64,000 nucleotides of DNA from Sinorhizobium sp. A49 (GTDB taxonomy: Bacteria; Pseudomonadota; Alphaproteobacteria; Rhizobiales; Rhizobiaceae). Under the pieces are notes generated by a model, which had not been told where the DNA came from, ran no database searches, and worked only from the letters and a program-made list of their open reading frames with translations. Positions 29,523-38,545 of this stretch are shown piece by piece. Each line of letters opens with the position of its first letter. Within the stretch, counting starts at the first letter, position 1. The translations under genes were made by a program, and so were the position numbers. Location of the stretch: the NCBI RefSeq assembly GCF_002002725.1, contig NZ_MUNW01000062.1, positions 186,001 to 250,000 of the forward strand, in the 5' to 3' direction.

Positions 29523-29692
29523 CTTGCGTCCTATCTGTGCACCAATTCAGGCCCAAGCTCCGGCATTTGCCGCGCCACTCGCCGTCGTCCTTCAACCCCG
29601 CAGCCATCGTCGACGGCTACGCCCTCCAACGCCCTCGGTCGCCGGAACCACAGGCTTTTATCGTTCGCGTATCATGCTGTCCAGACGCCAGC

Positions 29693-29727
29693 AAAAAACC
29701 GGCCTCCAATGATGGCGACCGGTTTTG
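29693..29727 (-). terminator. Rho-independent terminator of recA
   Basis: On the minus strand CAAAACCGG and CCGGTTTTTTG flank a GC-rich loop; the T-run follows the second arm. It lies about 25 bp after the recA stop. Confidence 0.75.
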
Positions 29728-29751
29728 AAAGCTCAAAGGCTGGCTCGAAGC

Positions 29752-30840
29752 TTATGCTTCGGCAGCGTCGTCGCCGTCGTCCGGCTCCGGACCGCCATTC
29801 TCCAGGAAACGGTCGGCAATCAGGCCGGCGTTCTGCCGCAGAGCTGTCTCGATCTCGCGCGAAAGATCCGGATTGTCCCTGAGGAACGACTTGGCGTTCT
29901 CGCGGCCCTGTCCGAGACGCTGGCTGTTATAGGAGAACCAGGCGCCGGACTTCTCGACGATGCCGGCCTTGACGCCGAGGTCGACGAGTTCGCCGGTCTT
30001 GGACACGCCTTCGCCATACATGATGTCGAATTCGACCTGCTTGAAGGGAGGCGCCATCTTGTTCTTGACGACCTTGACGCGCGTCTGGTTGCCGACGACC
30101 TCTTCGCGCTCCTTGACGGAGCCGATGCGGCGAATGTCGAGGCGAACCGAGGCATAGAACTTCAGCGCGTTACCGCCCGTCGTCGTTTCCGGCGAACCGA
30201 ACATGACGCCGATCTTCATGCGGATCTGGTTGATGAAGACCACCATGCAGTTCGACTTCGAGATCGAAGCGGTCAGCTTGCGCAGCGCCTGGCTCATCAG
30301 GCGGGCCTGCATGCCCGGCAGGCTGTCGCCCATTTCACCTTCGATTTCGGCGCGCGGCACGAGCGCTGCGACGGAGTCGATGACGAGAACGTCGATCGCC
30401 CCGGAGCGCACCAGCGTGTCGGTGATCTCAAGTGCCTGTTCGCCGGTATCGGGCTGCGAGATCAAGAGGTTTTCCAGATCGACGCCCAGCTTGCGCGCAT
30501 AAACCGGGTCGAGTGCATGTTCGGCGTCGACGAAGGCGCAGATGCCGCCCTTCTTCTGTGCTTCAGCGATCGTCTGCAGCGCGAGCGTCGTCTTGCCCGA
30601 GCTTTCCGGGCCGTAAATTTCGATGATGCGGCCCTTCGGCAGGCCGCCGATGCCGAGTGCAATGTCCAGGCTGAGAGAGCCGGTCGAAACCGTCTCGATC
30701 TCGATGATGCTGTCCTTCCCACCGAGCTTCATGATCGATCCCTTGCCGAACGATCGTTCGATCTGGGAAAGTGCCGCTTCAAGTGCCTTGCTTTTATCCA
30801 CCGATTTGTCCTCTACGAGCCGCAAAGAGTTTTGTGCCAT
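29752..30840 (-). CDS. recA: Recombinase RecA
   Basis: A 362-residue protein with Walker A GPESSGKT (77-84), the [13 protein letters not shown] Walker B region, the loop L2 segment [13 protein letters not shown] and an acidic C-terminal tail ([11 protein letters not shown]). It forms filaments for homologous recombination and triggers LexA self-cleavage. I chose the ATG at 30840 (MAQNSLRL); a 32-residue longer frame would cross the operator. A LexA-type operator lies about 60 bp upstream. Confidence 0.98.
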   Translation of the reverse strand: MAQNSLRLVEDKSVDKSKALEAALSQIERSFGKGSIMKLGGKDSIIEIETVSTGSLSLDIALGIGGLPKGRIIEIYGPESSGKTTLALQTIAEAQKKGGICAFVDAEHALDPVYARKLGVDLENLLISQPDTGEQALEITDTLVRSGAIDVLVIDSVAALVPRAEIEGEMGDSLPGMQARLMSQALRKLTASISKSNCMVVFINQIRMKIGVMFGSPETTTGGNALKFYASVRLDIRRIGSVKEREEVVGNQTRVKVVKNKMAPPFKQVEFDIMYGEGVSKTGELVDLGVKAGIVEKSGAWFSYNSQRLGQGRENAKSFLRDNPDLSREIETALRQNAGLIADRFLENGGPEPDDGDDAAEA

Positions 30841-30899
30841 TTGGTCCACCTTTAGGTTATTGAAGCTACCGAGGCAATGAAGCCGCCGCACGACTTTTT

Positions 30900-30914
30900 G
30901 TACATGTTTTGTTC
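30900..30914 (-). promoter_or_regulatory. recA SOS operator GAAC-N7-GTAC
   Basis: The minus strand reads GAACAAAACATGTAC. GAACN7GTAC is the experimentally defined LexA operator of the Rhizobium etli recA gene. Its position 60-74 bp upstream of the recA ATG fits repression of recA by LexA. Confidence 0.85.
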
Positions 30915-31080
30915 CCGTTTTGCAAGGGAGGAACAAGTCATTGAAAAATAGGAATTATTCAGATTGTGTTCGATTCATGTTCACGCTTAGCGGCGTAAGT
31001 TTTTCGGCAGCGCTCGGTGCGCGTCGAGACGATGAACGGCCCCGATCCGATTCGGCTTTTGAGACAGCAGAGGAACATTC

Positions 31081-32028
31081 ATGACGGAAGGCGAGATCGC
31101 CGTCTTTGGCGGCGCCCATATCGATCGGCGTGGCCGCATCACCGGCACGACCGCACCCGGTTCGAGCAACCCCGGCACCTGGTTCGAAGAGGCCGGTGGC
31201 GGTGGTTTCAACGCCGCGCGCAATCTGGCGCGGCTCGGTCATAGCGTTCGGATGATCAGCACGCGTGGCGGTGATGCGGCCGGGGAGATGGTGACTGCAG
31301 CCGCTGCGGCTGCCGGCGTCATCGACAATCCCCTCACCTTTCTCGACCGCCAGACGCCGAGCTACACCGCGATCATCGAAAATGACGGCAATCTGGTGAT
31401 CGCGCTCGCCGATATGGATCTTTACCGGCTGTTCTCGCCGCGCCAGTTGCAGCGACGCGCGTTGCGCGATGCCATCGCCGACAGCCGGCTGGTGCTGACC
31501 GATGCGAACCTGCCGGAAGAGACCATTGCCGCTCTCGTCGAGGCAGCTTCAACCGAGGGCCGTATCGTCGCAGGCATCGCGGTTTCGCCGGCAAAGGTGA
31601 TCCGGTTTCAGCCGAGCCTCGCCGGGCTCAGCTTCCTGTTCATGAATGAAGCCGAGGCGCGTGCGCTTACCGGCAAGGATTCCGACGATGCCGAGGGCTG
31701 GCCACCGTTGTTGCGCGCCGCCGGTCTCAATGGCGGCATTGTCACGCGTGGAGGCAGAGCTGTCGTCGCCTTCGATCGCGAAACTGTCTGCGTCGCAACG
31801 CCGCCGGCTCTGCCGGAACTCGCCGATGTTACCGGCGCCGGCGATGCCATGGCATCCGGGTTTCTGGCTGCCCGGCTTGCGGATCGTGATCTCGCCGAAT
31901 GCCTCAGGCACGGAATTGCCGCTGCCGGCATAACGCTTCGCTCCCCCCTGGCCGCCTCGGAACAAATGTCGCAGGCCAATCTCGAACAGGCGCTCGCCCT
32001 TGTGCCGGCACCTCAAATGCTGGCATGA
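31081..32028 (+). CDS. psuK: PfkB-family carbohydrate kinase, probable pseudouridine kinase
   Basis: A 315-residue ribokinase-like protein. The N-terminal glycine motif EEAGGGGFNAARNLARLG binds the sugar. The C-terminal signature DVTGAGDAMASGFLAA carries the catalytic Asp and anion hole. Substrate assignment comes from the adjacent psuG, 31 bp downstream: pseudouridine is phosphorylated here and then split by PsuG. It is divergent from recA, separated by 240 bp. Confidence 0.85.
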   Translation: MTEGEIAVFGGAHIDRRGRITGTTAPGSSNPGTWFEEAGGGGFNAARNLARLGHSVRMISTRGGDAAGEMVTAAAAAAGVIDNPLTFLDRQTPSYTAIIENDGNLVIALADMDLYRLFSPRQLQRRALRDAIADSRLVLTDANLPEETIAALVEAASTEGRIVAGIAVSPAKVIRFQPSLAGLSFLFMNEAEARALTGKDSDDAEGWPPLLRAAGLNGGIVTRGGRAVVAFDRETVCVATPPALPELADVTGAGDAMASGFLAARLADRDLAECLRHGIAAAGITLRSPLAASEQMSQANLEQALALVPAPQMLA

Positions 32029-32059
32029 ACACCGCCAGCCGAACTCCCAAGGAAAACCC

Positions 32060-32989
32060 ATGACCAAACCTGCTTCCCCCTTCCTGCCGATGGAATATTC
32101 CGACGAGGTTGCAGCCGCCAAGGCGCGTGGCGCGCCGATCGTGGCGCTGGAATCGACCATCATCACCCATGGCATGCCCTACCCGGGCAACCTGAACATG
32201 GCCCGCAGCGTCGAAGCGATCATCCGCGACCAGGGTGCTGTCCCCGCGACGATCGCCGTCATCCATGGCGTTCTCCATATCGGCCTTGATGATGCCAAGC
32301 TCGAAGAGCTGGCGAAGACGGAAGGCGCGATGAAGGTCTCGCGAGCCGATCTGGCCTTTGCGATCGCTGAGCGCCGCACCGGTGCAACGACCGTTGCCGC
32401 CACCATGATCGCCGCTGCCCGCGCCGGCATCCGTGTCTTTGCGACCGGCGGCATCGGCGGCGTGCACCGTGGCGCCGAGCTGACCTTCGACATTTCCGCC
32501 GACCTCGAAGAACTGGCTCGCACGGCCGTCATCGTCGTTTGCGCCGGCGCCAAGGCCATTCTCGACATTCCGAAGACGCTCGAAGTGCTGGAAACCCGCG
32601 GTGTGCCCGTCGTCACCTACGACAGCGACGTATTCCCGGCCTTCTGGTCGCGCGATTCGGGACTGAAGAGCCCGTTGATGCTCAACAGCCCGGCGGCGAT
32701 CGCCAACTTCCAGAACATGCGCGAGCAGCTCGGCGTCGATGGCGGCATGCTGATTGCCAATCCGGTTCCGGCTGAAAGCGAGATTCCGCGCGAGGAAATG
32801 GAAATCTATATCGCCCGTGCGATCGACAACGCTGAGCGCGACGACGTCACAGGCAAGGCCGTCACGCCCTACCTGCTCGACAACCTGTTCCACCTGACCG
32901 AAGGCCGCAGCCTCGAAACCAACATCGCGCTGGTCGAGAACAATGCCCGCCTCGCCGGTGAAATCGCTGTGGCGCTCACCGCGAAGTAA
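32060..32989 (+). CDS. psuG: Pseudouridine-5'-phosphate glycosidase
   Basis: A 309-residue protein of the indigoidine synthase A-like family, starting at ATG 32060 with AAGGAAAA upstream. Family blocks are PIVALESTIITHGMPYP, FATGGIGGVHRGAE and VCAGAKAILDIPKTLE, the last carrying the catalytic lysine region. It converts pseudouridine 5'-phosphate to uracil and ribose 5-phosphate. Together with the kinase upstream it forms a complete pseudouridine salvage/degradation pair. Confidence 0.93.
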   Translation: MTKPASPFLPMEYSDEVAAAKARGAPIVALESTIITHGMPYPGNLNMARSVEAIIRDQGAVPATIAVIHGVLHIGLDDAKLEELAKTEGAMKVSRADLAFAIAERRTGATTVAATMIAAARAGIRVFATGGIGGVHRGAELTFDISADLEELARTAVIVVCAGAKAILDIPKTLEVLETRGVPVVTYDSDVFPAFWSRDSGLKSPLMLNSPAAIANFQNMREQLGVDGGMLIANPVPAESEIPREEMEIYIARAIDNAERDDVTGKAVTPYLLDNLFHLTEGRSLETNIALVENNARLAGEIAVALTAK

Positions 32990-32994
32990 ACCGC

Positions 32995-33019
32995 TCACAC
33001 TTTTCCTGGAAATGCTCCA
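32995..33019 (-). repeat. Partial copy of the rhizobial intergenic repeat
   Basis: On the minus strand GGAGCATTTCCAGGAAAA is followed by GTGTGAGCGG. It matches the left part of the element seen at 19894-19945 and stops where the psuG 3' end begins. Confidence 0.6.
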
Positions 33020-33031
33020 GACGACAAAAAG

Positions 33032-33061
33032 AAAGCCCGACGCGCAAACGTCGGGCTTTTT
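33032..33061. terminator. Intrinsic terminator between psuG and cckA
   Basis: The stem AAAGCCCGACG with a 6-nt loop is followed on the plus strand by TTTTT and preceded by an A-rich run, so it may also terminate the convergent cckA. Confidence 0.85.
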
Positions 33062-33088
33062 GCTGGGATGTATAGATCGGCAACAGCC

Positions 33089-35710
33089 TCAGGAATCGAG
33101 CATCTCGCGCACGGCTACCGCCAGTTGCTTCAGCGAAAAAGGCTTCGGCAGGAAGCCGAACTTCGCATCCGCCGGCAGATTGCGGGCGAAGGCGTCTTCC
33201 GCGTAGCCCGAAACGAAGATGAACTTCAGGTCCGGGTACTTCTTGCGCAGTTCCGTCAGGAGCGTCGGCCCGTCCATTTCAGGCATGACCACATCCGAAA
33301 CGACGATATCGACCGCGCCATCGAGCTCGTCCATGATATCGAGCGCTTCGACGCCAGAGCCTGCCTCATGGACGGTATAGCCGCGTGTCTCGAGCATGCG
33401 CTTGCCGCCGCGGCGGACCGCCTCTTCATCCTCGACGAGCAGGACAACGGCCGAATCGCCGGTGAGATCGGTCGGTTCCTCGGTCTTGGCGATCGGCTTT
33501 ACCACCGTTTCGACCGGCGGCGCGACCGTGCCGACGGAACCACCCTGAGCCTGCTCGCCCGCGACTTCGGGAATGTCGATGTGGCGCGGCAGCAGGATGC
33601 GGAAAGTGGTTCCCTTGCCGACTTCGGATTCCGGATAGATGTAGCCGCCCGATTGCTTGACGATGCCGTAGACCATCGAAAGGCCAAGGCCGGTACCCTT
33701 GCCGACTTCCTTGGTGGTGAAGAACGGCTCGAAGATCTTGTCGAGAATTTCTGGCGGAATGCCGGTTCCCTGGTCGGAAACCTCCACCATGACGAAATCC
33801 TCCTCCGGCAGCTCGCGCCGGCCGAGACCTGCAATCTCCGTCGACGGCAGATTGCGGGTGCGCAGCGTGATGATGCCGCCCGTGGGCATGGCGTCACGGG
33901 CGTTGACGGCAAGGTTGAGAAGCACCTGCTCGAACTGGCCGAGATCCGTGCGCACCGGCCAGAGATCGCGCGCATAATCGACTTCGACCTTGACGTTGGT
34001 TCCGGTCATGCGATCGACGAGCATGCGCAGATCGCCGATGACATCGGTCATGCTCAGCACCGTCGGCCGCATCGTCTGCTTGCGCGAGAACGCGAGCAAC
34101 TGCCGGACGAGCACGGCCGCCCGGTTGGCGTTGCGCTTGATCTCCATCAGGTCGGCAAAACTTGCATCCGCCGGACGCGCCGACAACAACAGATGGTCGG
34201 AGGAAAGCAGGATTGCCGTCAGCACGTTGTTGAAGTCGTGCGCGATGCCGCCGGCAAGCGTGCCGACCGCATTCATCTTCTGCGTCTGCGCCATCTGGTT
34301 TTCGAGCGCCTTCTGCTCGGTGATCTCAAGCGCATAGATGATCGCCGCTTCTTCCGGAGCCTGATCGCTCTGGTCGATGACGGCATTGATATAGAAGCGG
34401 AAGTGGCGCTCGCCATCGGCCGGGTGCAAGGCGTCGATCGGTGCGATGTCACCCTGGCGGTCCTTGGCGGCCGCAAGCGCCTCGTGCAGGCGCCCTTTCT
34501 CCGTCGGGTGTACGACCGTTTCGATCAGCGCGCCGCGCTCGACGTCGTCCTGGGAGACGAGGCCCGAGAACAGCTTGAGGAACGGTGCATTGGTGCGCAG
34601 GATGCGACCGTTGCCGTCGACAGACGCGATGGCCATCGGCGTGTTGTTGAAGAAGCGGGTGAAGCGCATCGCAGCGCTCGACGCCGACTGGTCCTCGTCC
34701 TCGCCGCCGTCGCGCGACATGACGATCGTCCGGCTTTCGCCCGGTGCGCCGTCGCGTGCCGAGGACACCCGGTGCACCATGCGCACCGGCAGGCTTTGGC
34801 CGTTGGACTTGCGCAGATCGAGGTCCAGCACCTTGGTCTTCTTCAGGCCAGGCTCGGCCTGCACCGACTGCACCAGCGTCAGCCCCTCGCCGGCAACGAG
34901 GTCGCCGATGCTCATCGAGCCCGGCTGGAATTTCGTCAGGTCGATGCCGAGCCAATCCGCAAGCGTGGCGTTGATGTAGAAAATCTCGCCCTTGCGGCCT
35001 GCGGAGAAGAAACCCGCCGGTGCATGGTCGAGATAGTCGATGGCGTTCTGCAATTCCTTGAAGAACCGCTCCTGATCGTCGCGTTCGGTGGTGATGTCGG
35101 CGATCTGCCAGAGATAGAGCGGGTTGCGGTCGCTGTCTTCGAGCGGTAGCACGCGGGCCTTCAGGCGGAACCAGTGGGCACCGGAGCCGCTGGTGGCGGC
35201 GCCCGTGGCCAGCGGCTTCAGCAAGCGAAATTCTTCGTGTCCCTGCTTGCCTTCGTGCAGGCCGTTGGTGAGGCGGTAGATCGCTTCGGTCGCCTCGCGG
35301 TTTCGCGACAGGATCGTTTCAAGCGACTGGATGCCGGCGGCGTTCTTCGCGCCGGTCAGTGCGCCGTAGGCGGCGTTGGCATAGATGATGCGACCCTTGC
35401 GGTCCGTGACGATCGTGCCGTCCTCATGGCCGTCGAGAAAGGCGCGCGCCAACTCATCCGGCCGCGATTGCGGCATCACCTCGATGAAGCCGATGACCGA
35501 GGAGACGAGGAAGAAGATCCCGACCATGGCGAGAACGCCGAGGATGCCCAGCACGATCTCGTTGTCGAGCTCGTTCTTGAAGATCACGAAGGTGATCGCA
35601 GAGACGGTCAGAACGATCGCAAGCAGGACGATCCGCATGACGGTTCCTGGCCTGACACCACGGTCAACAACCGGCATCTGGTAGTCACCTGACTGCCGCA
35701 ATTTCGTCAT
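33089..35710 (-). CDS. cckA: Hybrid sensor histidine kinase CckA
   Basis: An 873-residue protein. Two N-terminal membrane helices (about 25-44 and 52-75) are followed by PAS-type sensor domains, a HisKA domain with phospho-His predicted at 491 ([10 protein letters not shown]), an HATPase_c domain ([24 protein letters not shown]) and a C-terminal receiver with Asp 806 ([12 protein letters not shown]). CckA drives the ChpT-CtrA/CpdR phosphorelay that controls the alphaproteobacterial cell cycle. I chose the start at 35710 because GAGGA lies upstream. Confidence 0.95.
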   Translation of the reverse strand: MTKLRQSGDYQMPVVDRGVRPGTVMRIVLLAIVLTVSAITFVIFKNELDNEIVLGILGVLAMVGIFFLVSSVIGFIEVMPQSRPDELARAFLDGHEDGTIVTDRKGRIIYANAAYGALTGAKNAAGIQSLETILSRNREATEAIYRLTNGLHEGKQGHEEFRLLKPLATGAATSGSGAHWFRLKARVLPLEDSDRNPLYLWQIADITTERDDQERFFKELQNAIDYLDHAPAGFFSAGRKGEIFYINATLADWLGIDLTKFQPGSMSIGDLVAGEGLTLVQSVQAEPGLKKTKVLDLDLRKSNGQSLPVRMVHRVSSARDGAPGESRTIVMSRDGGEDEDQSASSAAMRFTRFFNNTPMAIASVDGNGRILRTNAPFLKLFSGLVSQDDVERGALIETVVHPTEKGRLHEALAAAKDRQGDIAPIDALHPADGERHFRFYINAVIDQSDQAPEEAAIIYALEITEQKALENQMAQTQKMNAVGTLAGGIAHDFNNVLTAILLSSDHLLLSARPADASFADLMEIKRNANRAAVLVRQLLAFSRKQTMRPTVLSMTDVIGDLRMLVDRMTGTNVKVEVDYARDLWPVRTDLGQFEQVLLNLAVNARDAMPTGGIITLRTRNLPSTEIAGLGRRELPEEDFVMVEVSDQGTGIPPEILDKIFEPFFTTKEVGKGTGLGLSMVYGIVKQSGGYIYPESEVGKGTTFRILLPRHIDIPEVAGEQAQGGSVGTVAPPVETVVKPIAKTEEPTDLTGDSAVVLLVEDEEAVRRGGKRMLETRGYTVHEAGSGVEALDIMDELDGAVDIVVSDVVMPEMDGPTLLTELRKKYPDLKFIFVSGYAEDAFARNLPADAKFGFLPKPFSLKQLAVAVREMLDS

Positions 35711-35985
35711 CGGGTCCTCATCTGCCGCCAATACCGCCCGGCGCAAAGCCGGTCCGGTCCGGCGCTCCGGCCGGCATCCGCGCAATCCGCCAGGCAAAAT
35801 CGGCCAGTGCCGACACGCCCTCGATCATTCGGATAGGAATCATCTTTAACGATCAGAGATAACAGCAAAAAGCACCTGTGCGGAAGCGCAGCGGTCAATT
35901 CACAGGGAATGTCGGCGAAGTGCTTGTCCAAGCCCGAAAAAAGCCGTCAAATACTGCCACTCGAAAGGCTAAAGGAGTTCAGCCT

Positions 35986-36963
35986 ATGATGGAAACGATC
36001 GTCGGAGACAACGGTAGCCGATTTATTATCGCTGCTGGCGCCGTTGCGCTCGGGCTTTTGTGCCTTGTGGCGGTGCTCTGGATCATGCGCAACAGGCCGT
36101 CGTCGCCCTTCATTCGCGGCGGCAAGAACAGACAACCCCGCCTCGCCGTGCTCGATGCCGCGGCGGTCGACACGCGCCGTCGCCTGGTGCTCGTGCGTCG
36201 GGATGACGTCGAGCATCTGATCATGATCGGTGGGCCGACGGATATCGTCATCGAAAGCCGGATTGCCCCGATCGACGAGAGCGCTTCCGCGAATGACGGC
36301 CCGGCTGTCATCGAACGCAAGCCGATCGAACCGGTGCTTGCCAACGGCAACGGAACGGAGACGAAGGCCGCAGCGCCGGCGCAGTTGCGCCCTGCCGTCG
36401 CCCAGCCGGAAGCGGCCGTGGCAATGCCGGTCCGCCCGGTGGCTGTGCCTCAGGAACAGCCTGCTGCGCGCATTGAGCCTGCCCCGGCAGTTCGTGCTGT
36501 CGTCGAACAGCGCCCAGCTCCGGCGATGGCCGTCGAGCCACGTCCGATCGCAAGGGCCACGCCACCGGCGCCAGAAATCGTTCCCCAGTTGAACACGAAT
36601 GGGATGCAGCCAAACACGGCCGATAAGGTCGAAGGCATCTACGACGCCGCGCGCAGCCGGGTGCTGCAGCCTCAACCGCCGGTCCAGGAACGGCGTCCCA
36701 CACCGGTCGCGCAGCCACAGCCCGTTGCTCAAAGTGCGCTTTCAGACTTTGAACGCATCCTCGATGCGGAAATCAGCGGAGACCTGCAACGCCTGACGCC
36801 GTCTTCCGCGGCAGCGCGTCCGGAAAGCCGCGCCACGGTGGCCGCCACTGCCCGGCAGGAACCGCTGCTCGGCGCACCGCTCGACGACGCCCGCAAGGAG
36901 CCGACGATCGAGGAAGAGATGAACCGCATGCTGGCCGACATCTCTGCCGGACGTAAGCCCTGA
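35986..36963 (+). CDS. Membrane-anchored protein with FliO-like domain
   Basis: A 325-residue protein with one N-terminal membrane helix (about residues 12-36). A FliO-like block follows (RLAVLDAAAVDTRRRLVLVRRD, then EHLIMIGGPTDIVIES), then a long disordered region rich in Pro, Ala and Gln (about 120-265) and a short acidic helical end. FliO is a flagellar export assembly factor, but no flagellar genes are near, so a different role is likely. The start at 35986 has AAAGGAG 8 nt upstream. It is divergent from cckA. Confidence 0.72.
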   Translation: MMETIVGDNGSRFIIAAGAVALGLLCLVAVLWIMRNRPSSPFIRGGKNRQPRLAVLDAAAVDTRRRLVLVRRDDVEHLIMIGGPTDIVIESRIAPIDESASANDGPAVIERKPIEPVLANGNGTETKAAAPAQLRPAVAQPEAAVAMPVRPVAVPQEQPAARIEPAPAVRAVVEQRPAPAMAVEPRPIARATPPAPEIVPQLNTNGMQPNTADKVEGIYDAARSRVLQPQPPVQERRPTPVAQPQPVAQSALSDFERILDAEISGDLQRLTPSSAAARPESRATVAATARQEPLLGAPLDDARKEPTIEEEMNRMLADISAGRKP

Positions 36964-37003
36964 CGCAGGTTGCGGCGTCGCTCGGTTCGAGCAGAAGCAC
37001 AAA

Positions 37004-37041
37004 AGAAGAAGGCGCGGTCAAACCGCGCCTTCTTCTTTTTC
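37004..37041. terminator. Bidirectional intrinsic terminator
   Basis: A long perfect stem (AGAAGAAGGCGCGGT and its complement) with a CAA loop, followed by TTTT, lies between the convergent FliO-like gene and dksA. Confidence 0.88.
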
Positions 37042-37066
37042 TGATGACTGATCCGGAAACCGGACC

Positions 37067-37486
37067 TTATTCGTCCCTGTAGACCTTTTCCCGACGCTCG
37101 TGGCGCTCCTGCGCCTCGATCGAGAGAGTTGCAATCGGGCGGGCGTCTAGACGCTTCAAGCCGATCGGTTCTCCCGTTTCTTCGCAATAGCCGTAGGTCC
37201 CTTCATCTAGCCGCTGCAATGCCGCATCGATTTTCGAGATCAACTTCCGCTGACGGTCGCGGGCTCTCAGTTCAATTGCCCGGTCTGTTTCGGAAGAGGC
37301 TCTGTCGGCGAGATCGGGATGATTGGCGCTCTCCTCGGCCAAGTGATCCAGTGTCTCGCGTGCCTCGCGAAGGATGTCGTTTCTCCAAGCATTTAGCTTG
37401 GCCCGGAAATAGGCCCGGTGGGTGGCATTCATGAATTCCTCGTCCTCGGAGAGAACAAAGGTACTAAGATCGATCTTCTCACTCAA
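37067..37486 (-). CDS. dksA: DksA-type RNA polymerase-binding regulator with degenerate zinc finger
   Basis: A 139-residue protein starting at TTG 37486, preceded by CAGGAG at the right distance; the next in-frame ATG would cut off part of the N-terminus. The coiled coil (HRAYFRAKLNAWRNDILREARETLDHLAEE) and the C-terminal domain TYGYCEETGEPIGLKRLDARP are DksA-like. Of the four zinc cysteines of E. coli DksA only the first remains; the others are Thr, Ser and Ala. This resembles zinc-independent DksA forms. It binds RNA polymerase in the stringent response. Confidence 0.92.
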   Translation of the reverse strand: MSEKIDLSTFVLSEDEEFMNATHRAYFRAKLNAWRNDILREARETLDHLAEESANHPDLADRASSETDRAIELRARDRQRKLISKIDAALQRLDEGTYGYCEETGEPIGLKRLDARPIATLSIEAQERHERREKVYRDE

Positions 37487-37489
37487 CGC

Positions 37490-37899
37490 GATTCTCCTGA
37501 AGAACATCTCATTGCGGCGGTGTATAGCCCCATGGAAGCCGCGATTCAAGCCTCGGATTAAACACTCAACCGTATTTTAACGATGCTTGCAATTCAGGCT
37601 AACTGGCGAATATTTCATCAAAATTACAGATGAGATCTTAATCGGAGAGATAATCACCTACCCGCCCTCAAGAAGACCGGTTGTAACCTGGATGTCCCGC
37701 CGCCGCCGCGACGCCGTCCGCGATCCGGTTTTGCCGCTCCGTGCGGCAAGAGGGCAATCCCCTGAAAAAAGCGCCTCGCAGCTTGATCTTTGCATCATCG
37801 ACGGGAAAAGGTGGTGATCCGCCGGCAGACGCGCAAGACCTGTTCCGGCAGTACACGATCCGGTCGCGCCCCGCGACCGGCAGCGACCGGAACTCATGT
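37490..37899. other. Intergenic region between dksA and the SixA-like gene
   Basis: About 410 bp. The first part is AT-rich and must hold the dksA promoter. The second part has an open plus-strand frame continuous with the phosphatase gene, but it lacks family-like sequence. Confidence 0.4.
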
Positions 37900-38421
37900 A
37901 TGCAAGACAGTGCCGCCAGGCCCTTCCGTCTCTTCCTTCTGCGTCATGCCCGCTCGGGTTGGGCCCTGCCGGGACAACGCGATTTCGATCGCGCGCTGGA
38001 CGACGTCGGATTTGCCGAGGCAGAGTTGATAGCGGAGATGGCCGCCGATCGCGGCATCCGGCCGGAGTTGATCCTGTGCTCGACGGCGGTGCGGTGTCGC
38101 CAGACCGCGGAACCCTTCTTCCGCGCCGTCAGCGAAGACATCGACATCCGATATGTGGATGAACTCTATAGCGGCCCGGCAAGTATCTACACCGACATCA
38201 TCGACGCCAACAGGCATCTGAGTTCGCTGATGATCGTCGGACACAATCCGATGATCGACGAACTGTTCCACCGGTTTGCTGGAGACGAGGCTTCGACCGA
38301 TGTGCTTCCGCATGGTTATCCGCCCGCAGCCCTTGCGATCCTGGACGTACAGGCAGGGTCTGGCAGCGCTGCTACCGCGACGCTGGTATCGCTGATGCTG
38401 CCGACCAGGGAAGCGAAATGA
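37900..38421 (+). CDS. SixA-like histidine phosphatase
   Basis: A 173-residue histidine phosphatase superfamily protein. The RHG-type motif here is LRHARSGW with the phosphorylated His at residue 16, and a late VGHNPMID carries the second catalytic His. SixA dephosphorylates phospho-histidine on Hpt domains or phosphotransferase proteins; whether this one does is unknown. The start at 37900 gives the family N-terminus. An upstream extension of the frame to 37741 is unlikely. Confidence 0.85.
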   Translation: MQDSAARPFRLFLLRHARSGWALPGQRDFDRALDDVGFAEAELIAEMAADRGIRPELILCSTAVRCRQTAEPFFRAVSEDIDIRYVDELYSGPASIYTDIIDANRHLSSLMIVGHNPMIDELFHRFAGDEASTDVLPHGYPPAALAILDVQAGSGSAATATLVSLMLPTREAK

Positions 38422-38545
38422 CATGCCATTGTTGCGGTGCGGGAAATATTTCCTATATCGCCAAGGCAACAAGGGCCCGTCACACGTCTCGGCTCCAGAC
38501 ATTCGCATGAACGAAAGCGGCAAGGTCCGCGAGGGATAGCACGAC

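Noticed and set aside
26841-29882. 1013-codon plus-strand open frame opposite alaS
   Set aside because: The minus strand encodes complete alanyl-tRNA synthetase; the opposite frame is open only because of GC-rich codon bias.
33068-35149. 693-codon plus-strand open frame opposite cckA
   Set aside because: It mirrors a complete histidine kinase and has no recognisable domain of its own.
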